Assembly: GCA_002803225.1 (NCBI GenBank)
Contig: NXFV01000966.1
Span: 1-20,293, forward strand
Reading direction: 5' to 3'
Source of the DNA: Gamarada debralockiae
Taxonomy: Eukaryota > Ascomycota > Leotiomycetes > Helotiales > Hyphodiscaceae
Length of the DNA: 20,293 nucleotides
A model generated the notes under the pieces. It saw only the letters and a program-made list of their open reading frames with translations, was not told the origin of the DNA and ran no database searches. Each line of letters opens with the position of its first letter. The first letter of the stretch is position 1. The translations under genes were made by a program, and so were the position numbers. Shown here piece after piece: positions 1 to 8,572 of this stretch.

Positions 1-1050
1 ACCGTCACAATGTCCTTTGCATGCTTACCTATATAAGCCTTATACGCGATTCCCACACGCTAATTTATATACTTGACAATGTTCTTGCTGTGCTTTCTCC
101 TAATCCAGATATTACTACACTTAAGCAAGAGGAATAGCAATTAAAAGCTAGGGCATACGGAGTTTAGGGGACGGATGTAGAGGCGGAAGTTTGGCGACTT
201 AGTACTGTAATCGGCAGTACTAGGAGCAGGCGTCAAAATATCATCTCTAAAGAATGCCAAGCGGATTACTTCTGCTACTATCTAATAGAAGACGTTGAGA
301 GGCAGAATAACGGACAGGAGGAAGAATAGTATATCGAGCTAGTGGTTGGACATCAAATCCCTGAACGGACGCAGCTAGTCGACCTTATCTTACTTATCTT
401 GCGAATATTACTCTAAAAGACATTATCAAGCACTAGATCTAGATCGCTAGTCTTATGCTGGCTCTCTGCAGCTGCCTTGAAGTGCCTTGACAAAACTGCT
501 AACGCGTTGTCCTTCTTCCAACACTTGTTATTTGTTGTTATAGGAACCCTGATACTGAAGTGCATATAGCGCTAGTCCAAAAATAGGCTTCGAAAGCTTC
601 AATTCAAAATTCTCTGTCCTTCCTGTATCGTTCAACCCTTCTGTTATATCTACAACTTGATACAGCTTATTCTTGTTGCCTGTCCCGATAGCTGGTTGCC
701 TGTCCCGATATCTTGTTGCCTGTACCGATAGCCTGCTGCCTGTCCCTAGATATCACCGTACCTTCTAGACCTATCAACATTATTAAGGAAGAGTCACTTG
801 CTATCGAGCCCTTTCTACTTATCTGCAAGAAAACTTAGTGTGTAATTTTTTGCGATAGTATAGAGAAGATATTCTCTTGACTAGCGAAGATGATAGACTA
901 CGTTAAGAGGCACTTGGCTTTGGAACTAGCAGAAACAGTGGCCTGTTGACATCTAGTATATAAGGCGGCAGGGTTAGTTCTCAACGAAGTGATATACTTT
1001 AAGAATCACGTGGCGATGATCCACGGCATTACACTTCAGGAACTATAGCA
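1..1050 (+). pseudogene. RIP-like relic of a DUF3435 (FluG/tyrosine-recombinase-like) protein, C-terminal half with C2H2-like tail
   Basis: No open frame survives, but two in-register stretches can be read. From base 3 to about 415 the third forward frame gives family-like blocks such as IYLDNVLAVLSPNP, EAEVWRLSTVIGSTRSRRQN, DVERQNN and HQIPERTQLVDLIL. These resemble the conserved region after the recombinase core of fungal DUF3435 proteins. From about 750 to 1050 the second frame gives KMIDYVKRHL, YKAAGLVLNE and KNHVAMIHGI, the zinc-finger-like tail of the same family. Stops interrupting these frames are TAG at 135, 165, 327 and 836 and TGA at 878 and 947. Each can be explained by C-to-T change (CAG to TAG, CGA to TGA), as RIP produces. 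The protein would begin left of the window. Family assignment is from recognised motifs without a search; the frame change between 415 and 670 is unresolved. Confidence 0.72.
675..754 (+). repeat. 4 x 20 bp tandem repeat (GTTGCCTGTCCCGATANCTN)
   Basis: Four head-to-tail 20 bp units start at 675, 695, 715 and 735. The core GTTGCCTGTCCCGATA is exact in the first two and differs by a few bases in the last two. The array lies in the linker between the two readable blocks of the DUF3435 relic. A 20 bp period is not a multiple of three, so it would shift frame at every unit and is probably a later expansion. Confidence 0.85.
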
Positions 1051-1555
1051 TATAGACTCGAGATAGGAGAGTAGTTGCATATCAGGAACGCATTAATGTA
1101 CAGGCCTAGGCTGTTGACTCCAGAGAGGGGTTCGTGGGTTATAAAAAGCAGCTAGATGATTCTTGAACCCTTTCATTACTTCTATTCTTACTTTTTTTAA
1201 TACATCGAGTCGTATATTCGCTCCCTGTGTCTGACAGATTAGGGTAATAGGGACTTGGTAGATCGGGTGTACATAGTCCGGCATTAAAGAGGCTAATGTG
1301 CTTTGGAATTGTTTGCGTTGTGTGTTATTAAAGAGAGGTCACAAATAGAATATATATCACGCTTTATTCTTGCTTCCATAGTATACACAGGTCCACTTCG
1401 GAATCGGACTTCACGTCTCTCTGGACAACTCTCCGGAAACGGGCAAAACCGCAGAATCGATAGTTACATCTGGGGAATTCTAGCTAGGCTAATGGATACT
1501 TTTAAGGAGCTCCAGCGAATTCTAGAAGGAGCATAATAAATCTACGGACGGATAT
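1051..1555. other. Intergenic stretch without a supportable gene
   Basis: A 63-codon ATG-initiated frame on the minus strand (1093-1284) matches no family I know and has no visible promoter. A plus-strand frame at 1303-1536 opens with TTG, not ATG. I treat both as chance. The stretch separates the DUF3435 relic from the 3' end of the DUF1593 gene. Confidence 0.5.
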
Positions 1556-3073
1556 CTATGGATGTTGGCCATGAGGCATAACCTGAATAACGATTCTCTT
1601 ATATCTCGTCATGGGAAATCCGGCGGGCCCTGAGCCAGTGACCTGGAGGATTAGGTGATATACCTGGCAAGTCTCCTGTTCCGGTGCACCACCGCCCAGC
1701 GCTTTCACACATACCTCCGGCTCCGATCCCACCGTTACCTGAGCAATCATGCCGTTGTGCTCTTCAGGCACCGTCAGGTTCCAGTTCGTCAAATAGTTAA
1801 TAGGCGAGAAGGTGACGTCCGTGTATTTGAACCACGTTACGTTGAGCGAGTCAGCGCTGCCCGTGTCTTGGTCAAACGTCCCGGTTGCATCGAAGGTGAC
1901 CGTCGAGCCGGGACTGATGTTGATATTGTAGGGGAGGGCATCACATGTGCCGTTCAGATGGATGATGGGCGGATGCGAGGTGGTTGAGTTCTCTCCCTTG
2001 GGACGCATCGTCCACTGGATGCGGGATGCGAATTCGTTCTGATATGCCTCACGCCATCTCCAAATTGTGGCTTGAGAGTCCGTGTACGTCTTCCCATCTA
2101 GCCCAAGCACCGAGTCCTGGGTGTTAGCAAAGAGCTGCTGGCCCATTGCGACAGCGGTATATCTCCCTCCCCAGCCGCCGTATTCGGGGTGCTCCGGAAC
2201 GTTGAGTCCGTTCTGGAAGGTATATAGCTGCGACGGCGAGTCGCCTTCCATGGTAAACTCCACGTCGGGGTATAGCTCTCCCAGTGGTCCGATTTGTATG
2301 TTTTGGGCCAGCCAAGCATTTGAAACAACTTCCATATTTGGCCCGCCGCCATCGGTCTCGGCCATACCGCCCCATGTGGCCTGTCCATACTGGTTAAAAC
2401 CGTGGATGGAAACAATGTAGCGCAGACTAGGGAACTCCGAGCGGATCCAGAAGCCAGTGTTGTCCTGGTCTGAAATGGTATACACGCTCAGCTTTGATAC
2501 GAATTGGTTCAGTCTCTGCGCTGACCGTGTCTTTCGAACGTACCACAACGCCTCGGCCAATGTATTAACACCGCCCCAGGACATCACAAAAAGGCGCTCG
2601 CTTGACGAGTCGACTACGTCGATTAACAGCTCTGCGCCGTCGGACATCTGACCTCCCTTCTCAAGAGCATCGATAGCATATGATCCGAACAAAGTTGACC
2701 CGCTTTTCACTCTGGGAAGCAAATAGCTCGCAGGCGGGAAGTGACCGTCGGTGTGGGTTTGGAGATTGGCTCGAACAGTCTCATAGCGGTTGATCAGATT
2801 CGTCATAGCACCTGGTGCGGTGGTCGCATTGAGCCACCAAGATGTAACAGCGACCATCCCTTCGACGGTGTACATATCTGAATGGGTTAGCATCCGAATG
2901 AAGGACATTGTGTCATCGGGCTCGTTGGTGATGTCGGAGAGGATAAAGATGCGTTTCCCATTTGCGGTGAGAGAGCAATACTGGTCGGCGCGCTCATGAC
3001 TTGGACTCCCAGATGCTTGAGTTGGCGCGAGCACAGCTAAGGCTGTAGCAATGAAAGGGAGACAGTACTTCAT
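1556..3073 (-). CDS. Secreted DUF1593 / Sde182-like nucleoside-hydrolase-fold protein
   Basis: This is an intact single-exon gene of 505 residues. The start at 3073 is preferred over an in-frame ATG at 3211 because it is followed directly by a signal peptide (basic start, hydrophobic 5-18, probable cleavage after TQA-S near 20), and because a TATA box lies at 3169-3183, between the two ATGs. The N-terminal domain (about 40-310) has the acidic nucleoside-hydrolase-like site ILSDITNEPDD (D47, E51, D53, D54), then VMSWGGVNTLAEA near 163-175 and HPEYGGWGGRY near 295-305. The C-terminal part (about 390-490) has the beta-sandwich look of the Sde182_C domain. Related bacterial proteins are described as cellulose- or carbohydrate-linked, but the reaction is not established, so an extracellular glycan or nucleoside hydrolase role is inference. 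Several N-x-S/T sites fit secretion. The absence of introns contrasts with the intron-rich regulator at 16427. Confidence 0.88.
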   Translation of the reverse strand: MKYCLPFIATALAVLAPTQASGSPSHERADQYCSLTANGKRIFILSDITNEPDDTMSFIRMLTHSDMYTVEGMVAVTSWWLNATTAPGAMTNLINRYETVRANLQTHTDGHFPPASYLLPRVKSGSTLFGSYAIDALEKGGQMSDGAELLIDVVDSSSERLFVMSWGGVNTLAEALWYVRKTRSAQRLNQFVSKLSVYTISDQDNTGFWIRSEFPSLRYIVSIHGFNQYGQATWGGMAETDGGGPNMEVVSNAWLAQNIQIGPLGELYPDVEFTMEGDSPSQLYTFQNGLNVPEHPEYGGWGGRYTAVAMGQQLFANTQDSVLGLDGKTYTDSQATIWRWREAYQNEFASRIQWTMRPKGENSTTSHPPIIHLNGTCDALPYNINISPGSTVTFDATGTFDQDTGSADSLNVTWFKYTDVTFSPINYLTNWNLTVPEEHNGMIAQVTVGSEPEVCVKALGGGAPEQETCQVYHLILQVTGSGPAGFPMTRYKRIVIQVMPHGQHP

Positions 3074-3168
3074 GGTGAAGCGATGCTTGACTTTGTCTTT
3101 GGATTTAAGGAGAAAAGAGAAGCAAGTCGGAATCGTCCAGCTGCCGCTACAGGAGCTCCAAGAAGGCA

Positions 3169-3183
3169 TTATATATATATTAC
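3169..3183 (-). promoter_or_regulatory. TATA element of the DUF1593 gene
   Basis: A run of alternating TA lies about 100 nt upstream of the chosen ATG at 3073 on the minus strand. This spacing suits a TATA box with a transcription start around 3130-3145. The alternative ATG at 3211 lies upstream of this element and is therefore unlikely to be used. Confidence 0.5.
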
Positions 3184-3489
3184 GAGGTACTAGGGAGGAC
3201 GATCCTATCATTAGGGTAGCTTACCAAATGTGAGCTCAAAGCCTTCCCATTGCCTGCTTGCATTTAGCCTCGAGTTTCTCTGTTAGATGAAGACTGCGGT
3301 CCATAGACCTAAGTTACTCTCGTACGGTCCAGCTATCTCATCTGGGAAGTGCGTTCCCTCCCCCGGGGAATAACTTTTTCGCCATAGCACGATATACAAG
3401 TGTACGATGTAACCTGACCTAGAGGTTGAAAGTCGCCATTATCGCGGGGGAGTTCTCCGCATGTTTAAATCCCTAGTGTAATGCGGGGG
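3184..3489. other. Intergenic, upstream of the DUF1593 gene
   Basis: No open frame, repeat or RNA signal is recognisable here. It presumably contains upstream regulatory DNA of the minus-strand DUF1593 gene. It includes a short GC-rich run around 3358-3370 that I cannot assign. Confidence 0.4.
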
Positions 3490-3671
3490 TAGTTAAAGAA
3501 CCAATGGCATGAAGTTGATCAGCGAGACCTTTACGATAAAGCTGAACACGCCTGAGGCACAAGGCCCGATCGGGTGCACGGTGGCTCCAACTTCTTCTTT
3601 GGGCGCCAGCCTGGTCACTAGATTCTCGAAGGCGCTTTACGTTGTACGCAGTAGCAGCTTGCCTTCCCCTT

Positions 3672-3691
3672 CTGCTGCTGCTGCTGCTGCT
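3672..3691. repeat. CTG/CAG trinucleotide microsatellite
   Basis: Six uninterrupted CTG units (CAG on the minus strand) lie within the decayed coding stretch. Read on the minus strand it gives poly-Gln or poly-Ser depending on frame. On the plus strand it produces a leucine run that falsely resembles a membrane protein. Confidence 0.9.
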
Positions 3692-4256
3692 CACCTTTCT
3701 CATCGCTCACCTGTTTGCCTTTGCAAGCATTTTTGCTCTTACACCTGATCTTTTCTGGGAAGAGCATATCAGTAAACCAATTTTTAACCGATGGTTGTCC
3801 TTTCTTTTGGGCGCAGCAGATGCTTCTATATATCTGTCTGTTAGTTCCATTAGATATACTTTCCTCTCCAGACGGACTACCATTTCAGGGGTCTTGAGAA
3901 ACTGTTCCTTTTCAACCGTGTCGTCAATAAGAAATCTGAGCTGCTTCAGCCGTCGATCTCTCGTTGGGATTGTGTGCGGTCCTCCACTTTTGTTCAAGGC
4001 ATCCTGATCGGCCTCACATCAATGGAAGCAGTCGGGTGCCGCATGGCATAGAAGAAGGCGTGGACATTTTCAAGTTCCGTTCTCTTAACCCGTCGTAGGT
4101 TCGATCGGAAGTCTTTAGATAATGTGAACCCATCGCCCTCTCCATCTGCTGCAGCTGGTGCAAGAATAAAGTTGTTGCGAATCGAGTTGAACCTCTGACG
4201 CTACTTGTGACCACGCCACGCTCTTTGTATTGTTTGCACCTGTGCGTCCGAGACCA

Positions 4257-4316
4257 ATGAGGCCGGTAGTGATAAGGCCTGTGGCAGTGAGACCTGCGGC
4301 GGTGAGGCCGGTGGCA
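4257..4316. repeat. 4 x 15 bp imperfect tandem repeat (GTGAGGCCGGTGGCA-like)
   Basis: Units start at 4257, 4272, 4287 and 4302. Because 15 is a multiple of three, any frame across it encodes a five-residue repeat. On the minus strand one frame gives hydrophobic small-residue pentads of the type TAAGL/TATGL/TTGL. Another, in register with the IQ-motif frame, gives a Pro/Ser/Leu-rich stretch. Confidence 0.7.
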
Positions 4317-4473
4317 GCATATAGAAGAGGGGGAGAAGGAGGTTCTGAAGAAGACTTGGACTTTGATTGTTCAAAATGAAGGAGCGAATAGCACGGTACA
4401 CAGAAATATGGAATCTTGAGATAATGAAGAACGTGGACATTCGTGGCGGAATTAGATAGTGATCAAGCGCAAT

Positions 4474-5293
4474 CTAGCACAAGTTGTTCCCGTTGCAGCT
4501 GCCCTGGCATTTGTAGGTGCCAATCCGGCTCTGATCTCCGTACGGATTCTGTCCCATGAACCACCCATTCAGCGTCTGCTGAAGATAATCCAAGTTCTGG
4601 GGTTCGCCATTGCTCTGCCCCTCAGACGAGCAAGGATAACTCTGTGTAAGGCCCTGATTACCATTCAAACCTGAGCCGGCAGTGAACCATCCATTGTAAC
4701 TACCGATTGCCGCAATAGCGTTGTTGTTCGATGCGGCCAATTGCTGTTGAAGGTAGTTCGCACCGGCGTCAACGTTGTCTTGAATCGAATCCGTACACTG
4801 GCCATTGGGATAGTTGTCACATGAAACTTGCATCAAGCCAGGAGTTGGACCGCCCGCGTCTGCGTTGCAGGATGATTCTTGCATGGCGATGAAGGCTAAG
4901 ATGGTAGGGTCGATGCCATGGTTGTCCCCGGCGCTTTGGAAGTAGGAGTCGTACTGCTGACAAGCGCTTCCAGCTCCGGCGTAGAACTCAGGGCGATTGA
5001 TATGGTAGAGGCTGCTGAAGTCGAGGAATGGAGGGTCCCATCCGCCGCTGGTGATGCCTGTGTTGAACCAATCCTCCGATCTGTGAAAGACGGAATTAAT
5101 GATGGCCTTTTGAAATGCATTATGTCCCTGAGACTCACCCGTTTGGGCCAGAACCCGGAGTTACGTCTTTGGTAGCACCTTGGGCATTTGGATTCGTGCC
5201 GAGACCAGGATCGGAACTCTGAGCACGGGTAAGGCTGGCAGCAGCCACAACGACTGTTACAAAGGATGAGATTACTCTAGTCATTTCGATCAT
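4474..5293 (-). CDS. Secreted GH23 lysozyme/lytic-transglycosylase-like protein, two exons
   Basis: Exon 1 is 5293-5139 and exon 2 is 5080-4474. The 58 nt intron (5138-5081) has a GTGAGT donor and a TTTCACAG acceptor. The joined frame is 253 codons with no stop. Residues 1-25 are a signal peptide ending near LTRA-QS. A short Gly/Asn/Pro-rich linker follows, then a goose-lysozyme/SLT-like catalytic domain from about 53. The motif AFIAMQESSCN carries the likely catalytic acid E120, and GLMQVSCDNYPNG and AIGSYNGW follow as in the family. Eight or more cysteines suggest disulphides suited to secretion. The expected activity is cleavage of the MurNAc-GlcNAc bond of bacterial peptidoglycan outside the cell; an antibacterial or bacterial-feeding role is inference. 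It transcribes away from the 3.1 kb gene-poor stretch, which probably holds its promoter. A second in-frame ATG at 5284 is possible. Confidence 0.87.
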
Positions 5294-5346
5294 TTCGCAC
5301 AAGAAAAGGGGCTTGGAAAGGAGAACAAAAGGACTGTCTTTGTGTC

Positions 5347-5352
5347 TTTATA
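5347..5352 (-). promoter_or_regulatory. TATA box of the GH23 gene
   Basis: TATAAA on the minus strand lies 54 nt upstream of the ATG at 5293. That gives a short leader typical of a secreted fungal enzyme gene. Confidence 0.55.
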
Positions 5353-5353
5353 C

Positions 5354-8300
5354 CTCGAGAAGTGGCCCCAAAAGAAGTCTTGGAAGACTGATAATGCTCA
5401 TTTAGCCTACTGAAGTTAAAACGATCCTATCCTGGGATTAGCCCGCCCCGGTTCAGTTTAAGCATAACTTGATGGGTCCAAGCTCCGTAAATCGTTCCTA
5501 TCATACATGGCGGAAGAGAAAAGGAGGGGGCGAACGGGGCCTATTGTGCGGGTGGCACCAAACGAAGGTGAATTGATCTCCACACTGCACTCAAACCAGC
5601 GGTGTCAACCCCAAAAGAAGCGAATGAAACAAACCACATGATTCTGCGGAAGGCCAGTCTACTACTCTGCATTGCCGATCTACCAGCGCGTTTGTGGCAG
5701 GTGCCTGCTGCTTTAGGAGTTGAAGCTTGGGATCCGCAACCCTCCTGCCACTGATCTGTGCTATTTCCAAAGCTGACTGGTCTTTTTCGGGCCTACACTT
5801 GAGGGGCAGTTCAGCCTAGAAGCTGTCAGGTAACGTCATTAACTAGGACCGAGCTTGAACTTTCCCGGCTCAGGGTTATATCTGCGAGCCTCAACTATGA
5901 AAAACCTCGTAGACATTGGGAAGCTGATGAAATTGCCGAGCTCCGACGGTAATGTAACGTTGGTACTGCGAGCAGTTGATCCATCTCATCCTTCACGTGT
6001 AGATCCATAGTAAATGAAGTGCAAAGAAGGGCCGAACGGCTGGGCTTAATAAGGCAGGTAGGATTGACCCCCAACTTCCCCTCAAATCACTTGATTACTC
6101 AGGTTGGTGCGACGCTGGCTGTCATTTCTCCCGCTTGAGATTGGTGGCCCTTTTATCAACGATCCCGACTTCCTCAAAAGCTCCCAAGTAGCAATATAAA
6201 CGTCAAATCGTCTTCAGTACAAATATAAAGCGATATAAGTATTTTCGTAAGAGTGAGCACCAGGAGGTTATTTGATGTTACGTAAGCCAGAGTCGCCTCA
6301 AGCTGGCGGACCTCGAAAGTCTTCAGAAAATCCACAGACCCTCCGCAAACTCGCAGCATGCTAACCTGACATCAGAACCTCGGTATCGGAAGTGTGAAAA
6401 CTGTTATTAAAAGCGTGTCTTGACCCCCAGACCTCTTGACTCTATCGATCCGGCCCCCACCAATGCTGACCTCGATGCGCCGCGACAATGCGTAACAAGT
6501 CCTCCACGATAACCTCTTCTGCGGACCTGCACCGAGCCCGGTCTTTGCGGCCCAAACTTTTGATACCAATGCCGAGTTCTCCCTCCGATTCCCATGCAGC
6601 TCGATATTCACAGAACAAATGGCATAAGGCACAGCAAGACCCCGCGACTAAACATGTTTGTGGCCTCATCATTGTGAGGAACACACTTGAATCTGCAGAC
6701 ACTTGGGGCGAAGAATTGAGTCACATACACAAGGCATGCTTCAAATCGCAGAGAGTTATTGGGTATTAGCGTCCCTGTCAAGCGGCCTTTTCAAGGTAGG
6801 ACCATCACCAAGTGCAGAGCTCCGAGAACACGGACTAAACAGATCTCATGTCTGGTGCATGAAATCTTTCTATTGACGAACTCGATAATCATTCAGCAGC
6901 CGTTGTTCCACACGCTGCTTGGCGTTGTACTTCGCTCGCTCCCTATCAGCGAAATCTAACCTAGTCGTATCGAATTCGCAGTCCATAAAGGCGCCGCGCC
7001 TATGGCGCCAGAAACGATTTCCTTAGCCCGAGCGTGGCTGTCAGGCTTGCATGTTGAACAGTCTTGTGTTAGCGTACCTCAATCTTCAAACATATATATA
7101 TATATATATGCGATAATCGCGAATGAATAGAACCAGAGAAGGGAGAGGCACCATTCTGCTCGCAGTGTTTCTCATACCTTCATCGCCTCGAAGGCTGCGG
7201 CGCCACTGAGAACTTGTCAGATGAACTACTTCCGAAGGTACCTCTTGGCTCCACACCTCACTTCCCCCTGTATTTGGTCTCCTCCCTAGATTCTATTATA
7301 CAGACTTTTCTCTCATCCGACAGAACTTCATGGCTGAGTTTGGCCCTGTGTTCGGGTTGAGAGTTGACAAAGAGGTTATAGTGCTGCGCTTCGTTTGAAT
7401 CTGTGATGATGTTGCAGTTGAGTGGGTGTTTGATTGTTACGATTGGAGGGCACACTAGCCATCGCCGAAATATCCCATGGCTGTTGAATTTTGTAGTTGT
7501 TGGGGATAACCCTAATATGAGCAGAATGCGTGCAGAACGGTTGATGGGGAGCCATGTCAGTGGGGAGGAGAACCTATATGTTCTCGGGTCCCACGTACCA
7601 GGTCACATCTGGCGCTGCAGGAACTCCTTGGCCTCTTCTTTGATGACGATTGAGAGAATATAATGTTTTCTGCCACGATCTAAGGCAGCTCGTGTGTGGC
7701 TCTCACATTACCACGACTCAGATATGTCTAGTTAGTTTTCGCAAGCAGTAGTCTGCTAATGTACTAGAAATCCACAAGCTTTATGACGTCGATGTCAATA
7801 GAACTAACCGATAGGTCGACGTTCGAGACCGTCAACCTGTAAACTAGCTGTTTATTTGCCAAATTATTGCAAGGTACCGGAGATATGGAAGTTGAAAGTG
7901 TTTGTGCCACTATTCCCAGCTGTTCTCCTGCCAGAAATATGATATGAGTTGGTGCCTTGACGATTCAAAGCGGGGAAGCCGGTGGCATAGCTCCCCACTT
8001 ATTTAGGAGTCACATCATTTCGTCTTTCCTGGCGAGAGCAATTCAAGGTCAACCAGTGCTCTATCCTTTCCCGTCGTCACATCCTCTTTGCTTGTCCAAC
8101 AACTTCGAACTTAAGGCGTCCAGCTGCGAGTTGGTAGCACAGAATCTTCACGGGATTTTCTTTATACTATCTCAGTGCTTCTTATATCCTTTTCTTGCTA
8201 GTTCATCGCCAGTGTACTATCTCAGCATTTCAGGCTTCCTCATTAGTCCGTTCGTTCCGAATCCGAGAGTCCCGTGATCTCATGTCCGCATCTCATGCTG

Positions 8301-8480
8301 ACGCTTGACTCTCACTGGTGCCCGCGTTTCGTCGGCCGACCACAACGCAGTCTGCTTACTGGTAAGATGTACGTGTGGCTTTTCTAACTTTCAATTGCAG
8401 AGTATGAAGCTCAATGGAAGTATTTGGTAAGCCGCAGCTGTATCACGTTGTACGAGATGTCTCACATTCCTGGTACCAGC
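5354..8480. other. Gene-poor region of about 3.1 kb
   Basis: No frame is convincing. Frames at 6372-6769 overlap one another on both strands with no known motif. A frame at 7403-7663 is opposed by another on the minus strand. A frame at 7957-8277 opens with TTG. A (TA)n microsatellite lies at 7092-7109. A short GT-AG intron-like segment (8362-8400, ending TTGCAG after a TTCTAAC branch-like site) may belong to the leader of the VOC gene but, at 39 nt, is short for an intron. I recognise no transposon protein here. Confidence 0.5.
7092..7109. repeat. (TA)9 microsatellite
   Basis: Eighteen bases of uninterrupted alternating AT in the gene-poor region. No gene starts within a promoter distance on either side, so I do not call it a TATA box. 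Confidence 0.85.
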
Positions 8481-8484
8481 CAAG

Positions 8485-8491
8485 TATATAT
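8485..8491 (+). promoter_or_regulatory. Candidate TATA element of the VOC gene
   Basis: TATATAT lies 82 nt upstream of the ATG at 8573, a plausible distance for a short leader. The leader from about 8520 is C/A-rich, as in many fungal 5' UTRs, and the ATG context (CAGCAATGG) is favourable. Confidence 0.4.
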
Positions 8492-8572
8492 CATTGTGGT
8501 TCGCCCTAGACGTCCATCAATCAACACAAGCACTCTCCAAAAAGTCCCTTGGCCAATAACCCAAAATCAGCA

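Larger units (their letters stand above)
3490..4440 (-). pseudogene. Probable decayed coding region with a broken IQ motif (family unknown)
   Basis: The minus strand has consecutive readable segments that do not join into one gene. An ATG frame from 4440 reaches VQTIQRAWRGHK and stops at a TAG (4201-4203). The same frame continues past it with RQRFNSIR, so the full stretch fits the IQ consensus IQxxxRGxxxR with the stop inside it. The frame then runs about 180 nt (to HAFFYAMRHPTAS) and ends near 4006. A shifted frame continues (LNKSGGPHTIPTRD onward) to about 3710. A third frame with a six-glutamine run lies near 3610-3860, and a fourth near 3490-3630. A CAG-to-TAG change plus indels would explain this. 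An intron-containing gene that I failed to assemble is the alternative. IQ motifs bind calmodulin, but nothing else identifies the family. Confidence 0.35.

Noticed and set aside
1655..2420. Plus-strand open frames inside the DUF1593 gene
   Set aside because: They are antisense shadows of a well-supported minus-strand coding region and show no domain motif or signal of their own.
3074..3211. N-terminal extension of the DUF1593 protein to the ATG at 3211
   Set aside because: The extension has no conserved sequence, starts upstream of the likely TATA box and would bury the signal peptide.
3642..4007. Plus-strand frame with a leucine-rich, membrane-like segment
   Set aside because: The leucine run is the CTG microsatellite read in one frame; the rest is unlike any family and lies opposite better-supported minus-strand segments.
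6372..6769. Overlapping frames on both strands in the gene-poor region
   Set aside because: Several frames overlap in the same 400 bp without motifs or promoter signals, as expected by chance in balanced-composition DNA.
7498..7620. LTR-like start (TGTTGGGGATAACC) followed by a TGGCGCTG word resembling a primer-binding site
   Set aside because: No second LTR, no target duplication and no retroelement protein are visible; the distance between the two words is too short for most LTRs.
7811..7840. T-arm-like word (GACG TTCGAGAC CGTC) suggesting a tRNA
   Set aside because: The loop has eight bases, and no acceptor, D or anticodon arms can be paired around it.
8362..8400. Leader intron of the VOC gene
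   Set aside because: It has GTAAGA, a TTCTAAC-like branch and TTGCAG, but at 39 nt is shorter than the other introns in the window and lies before the likely TATA element; mentioned only as a possibility.
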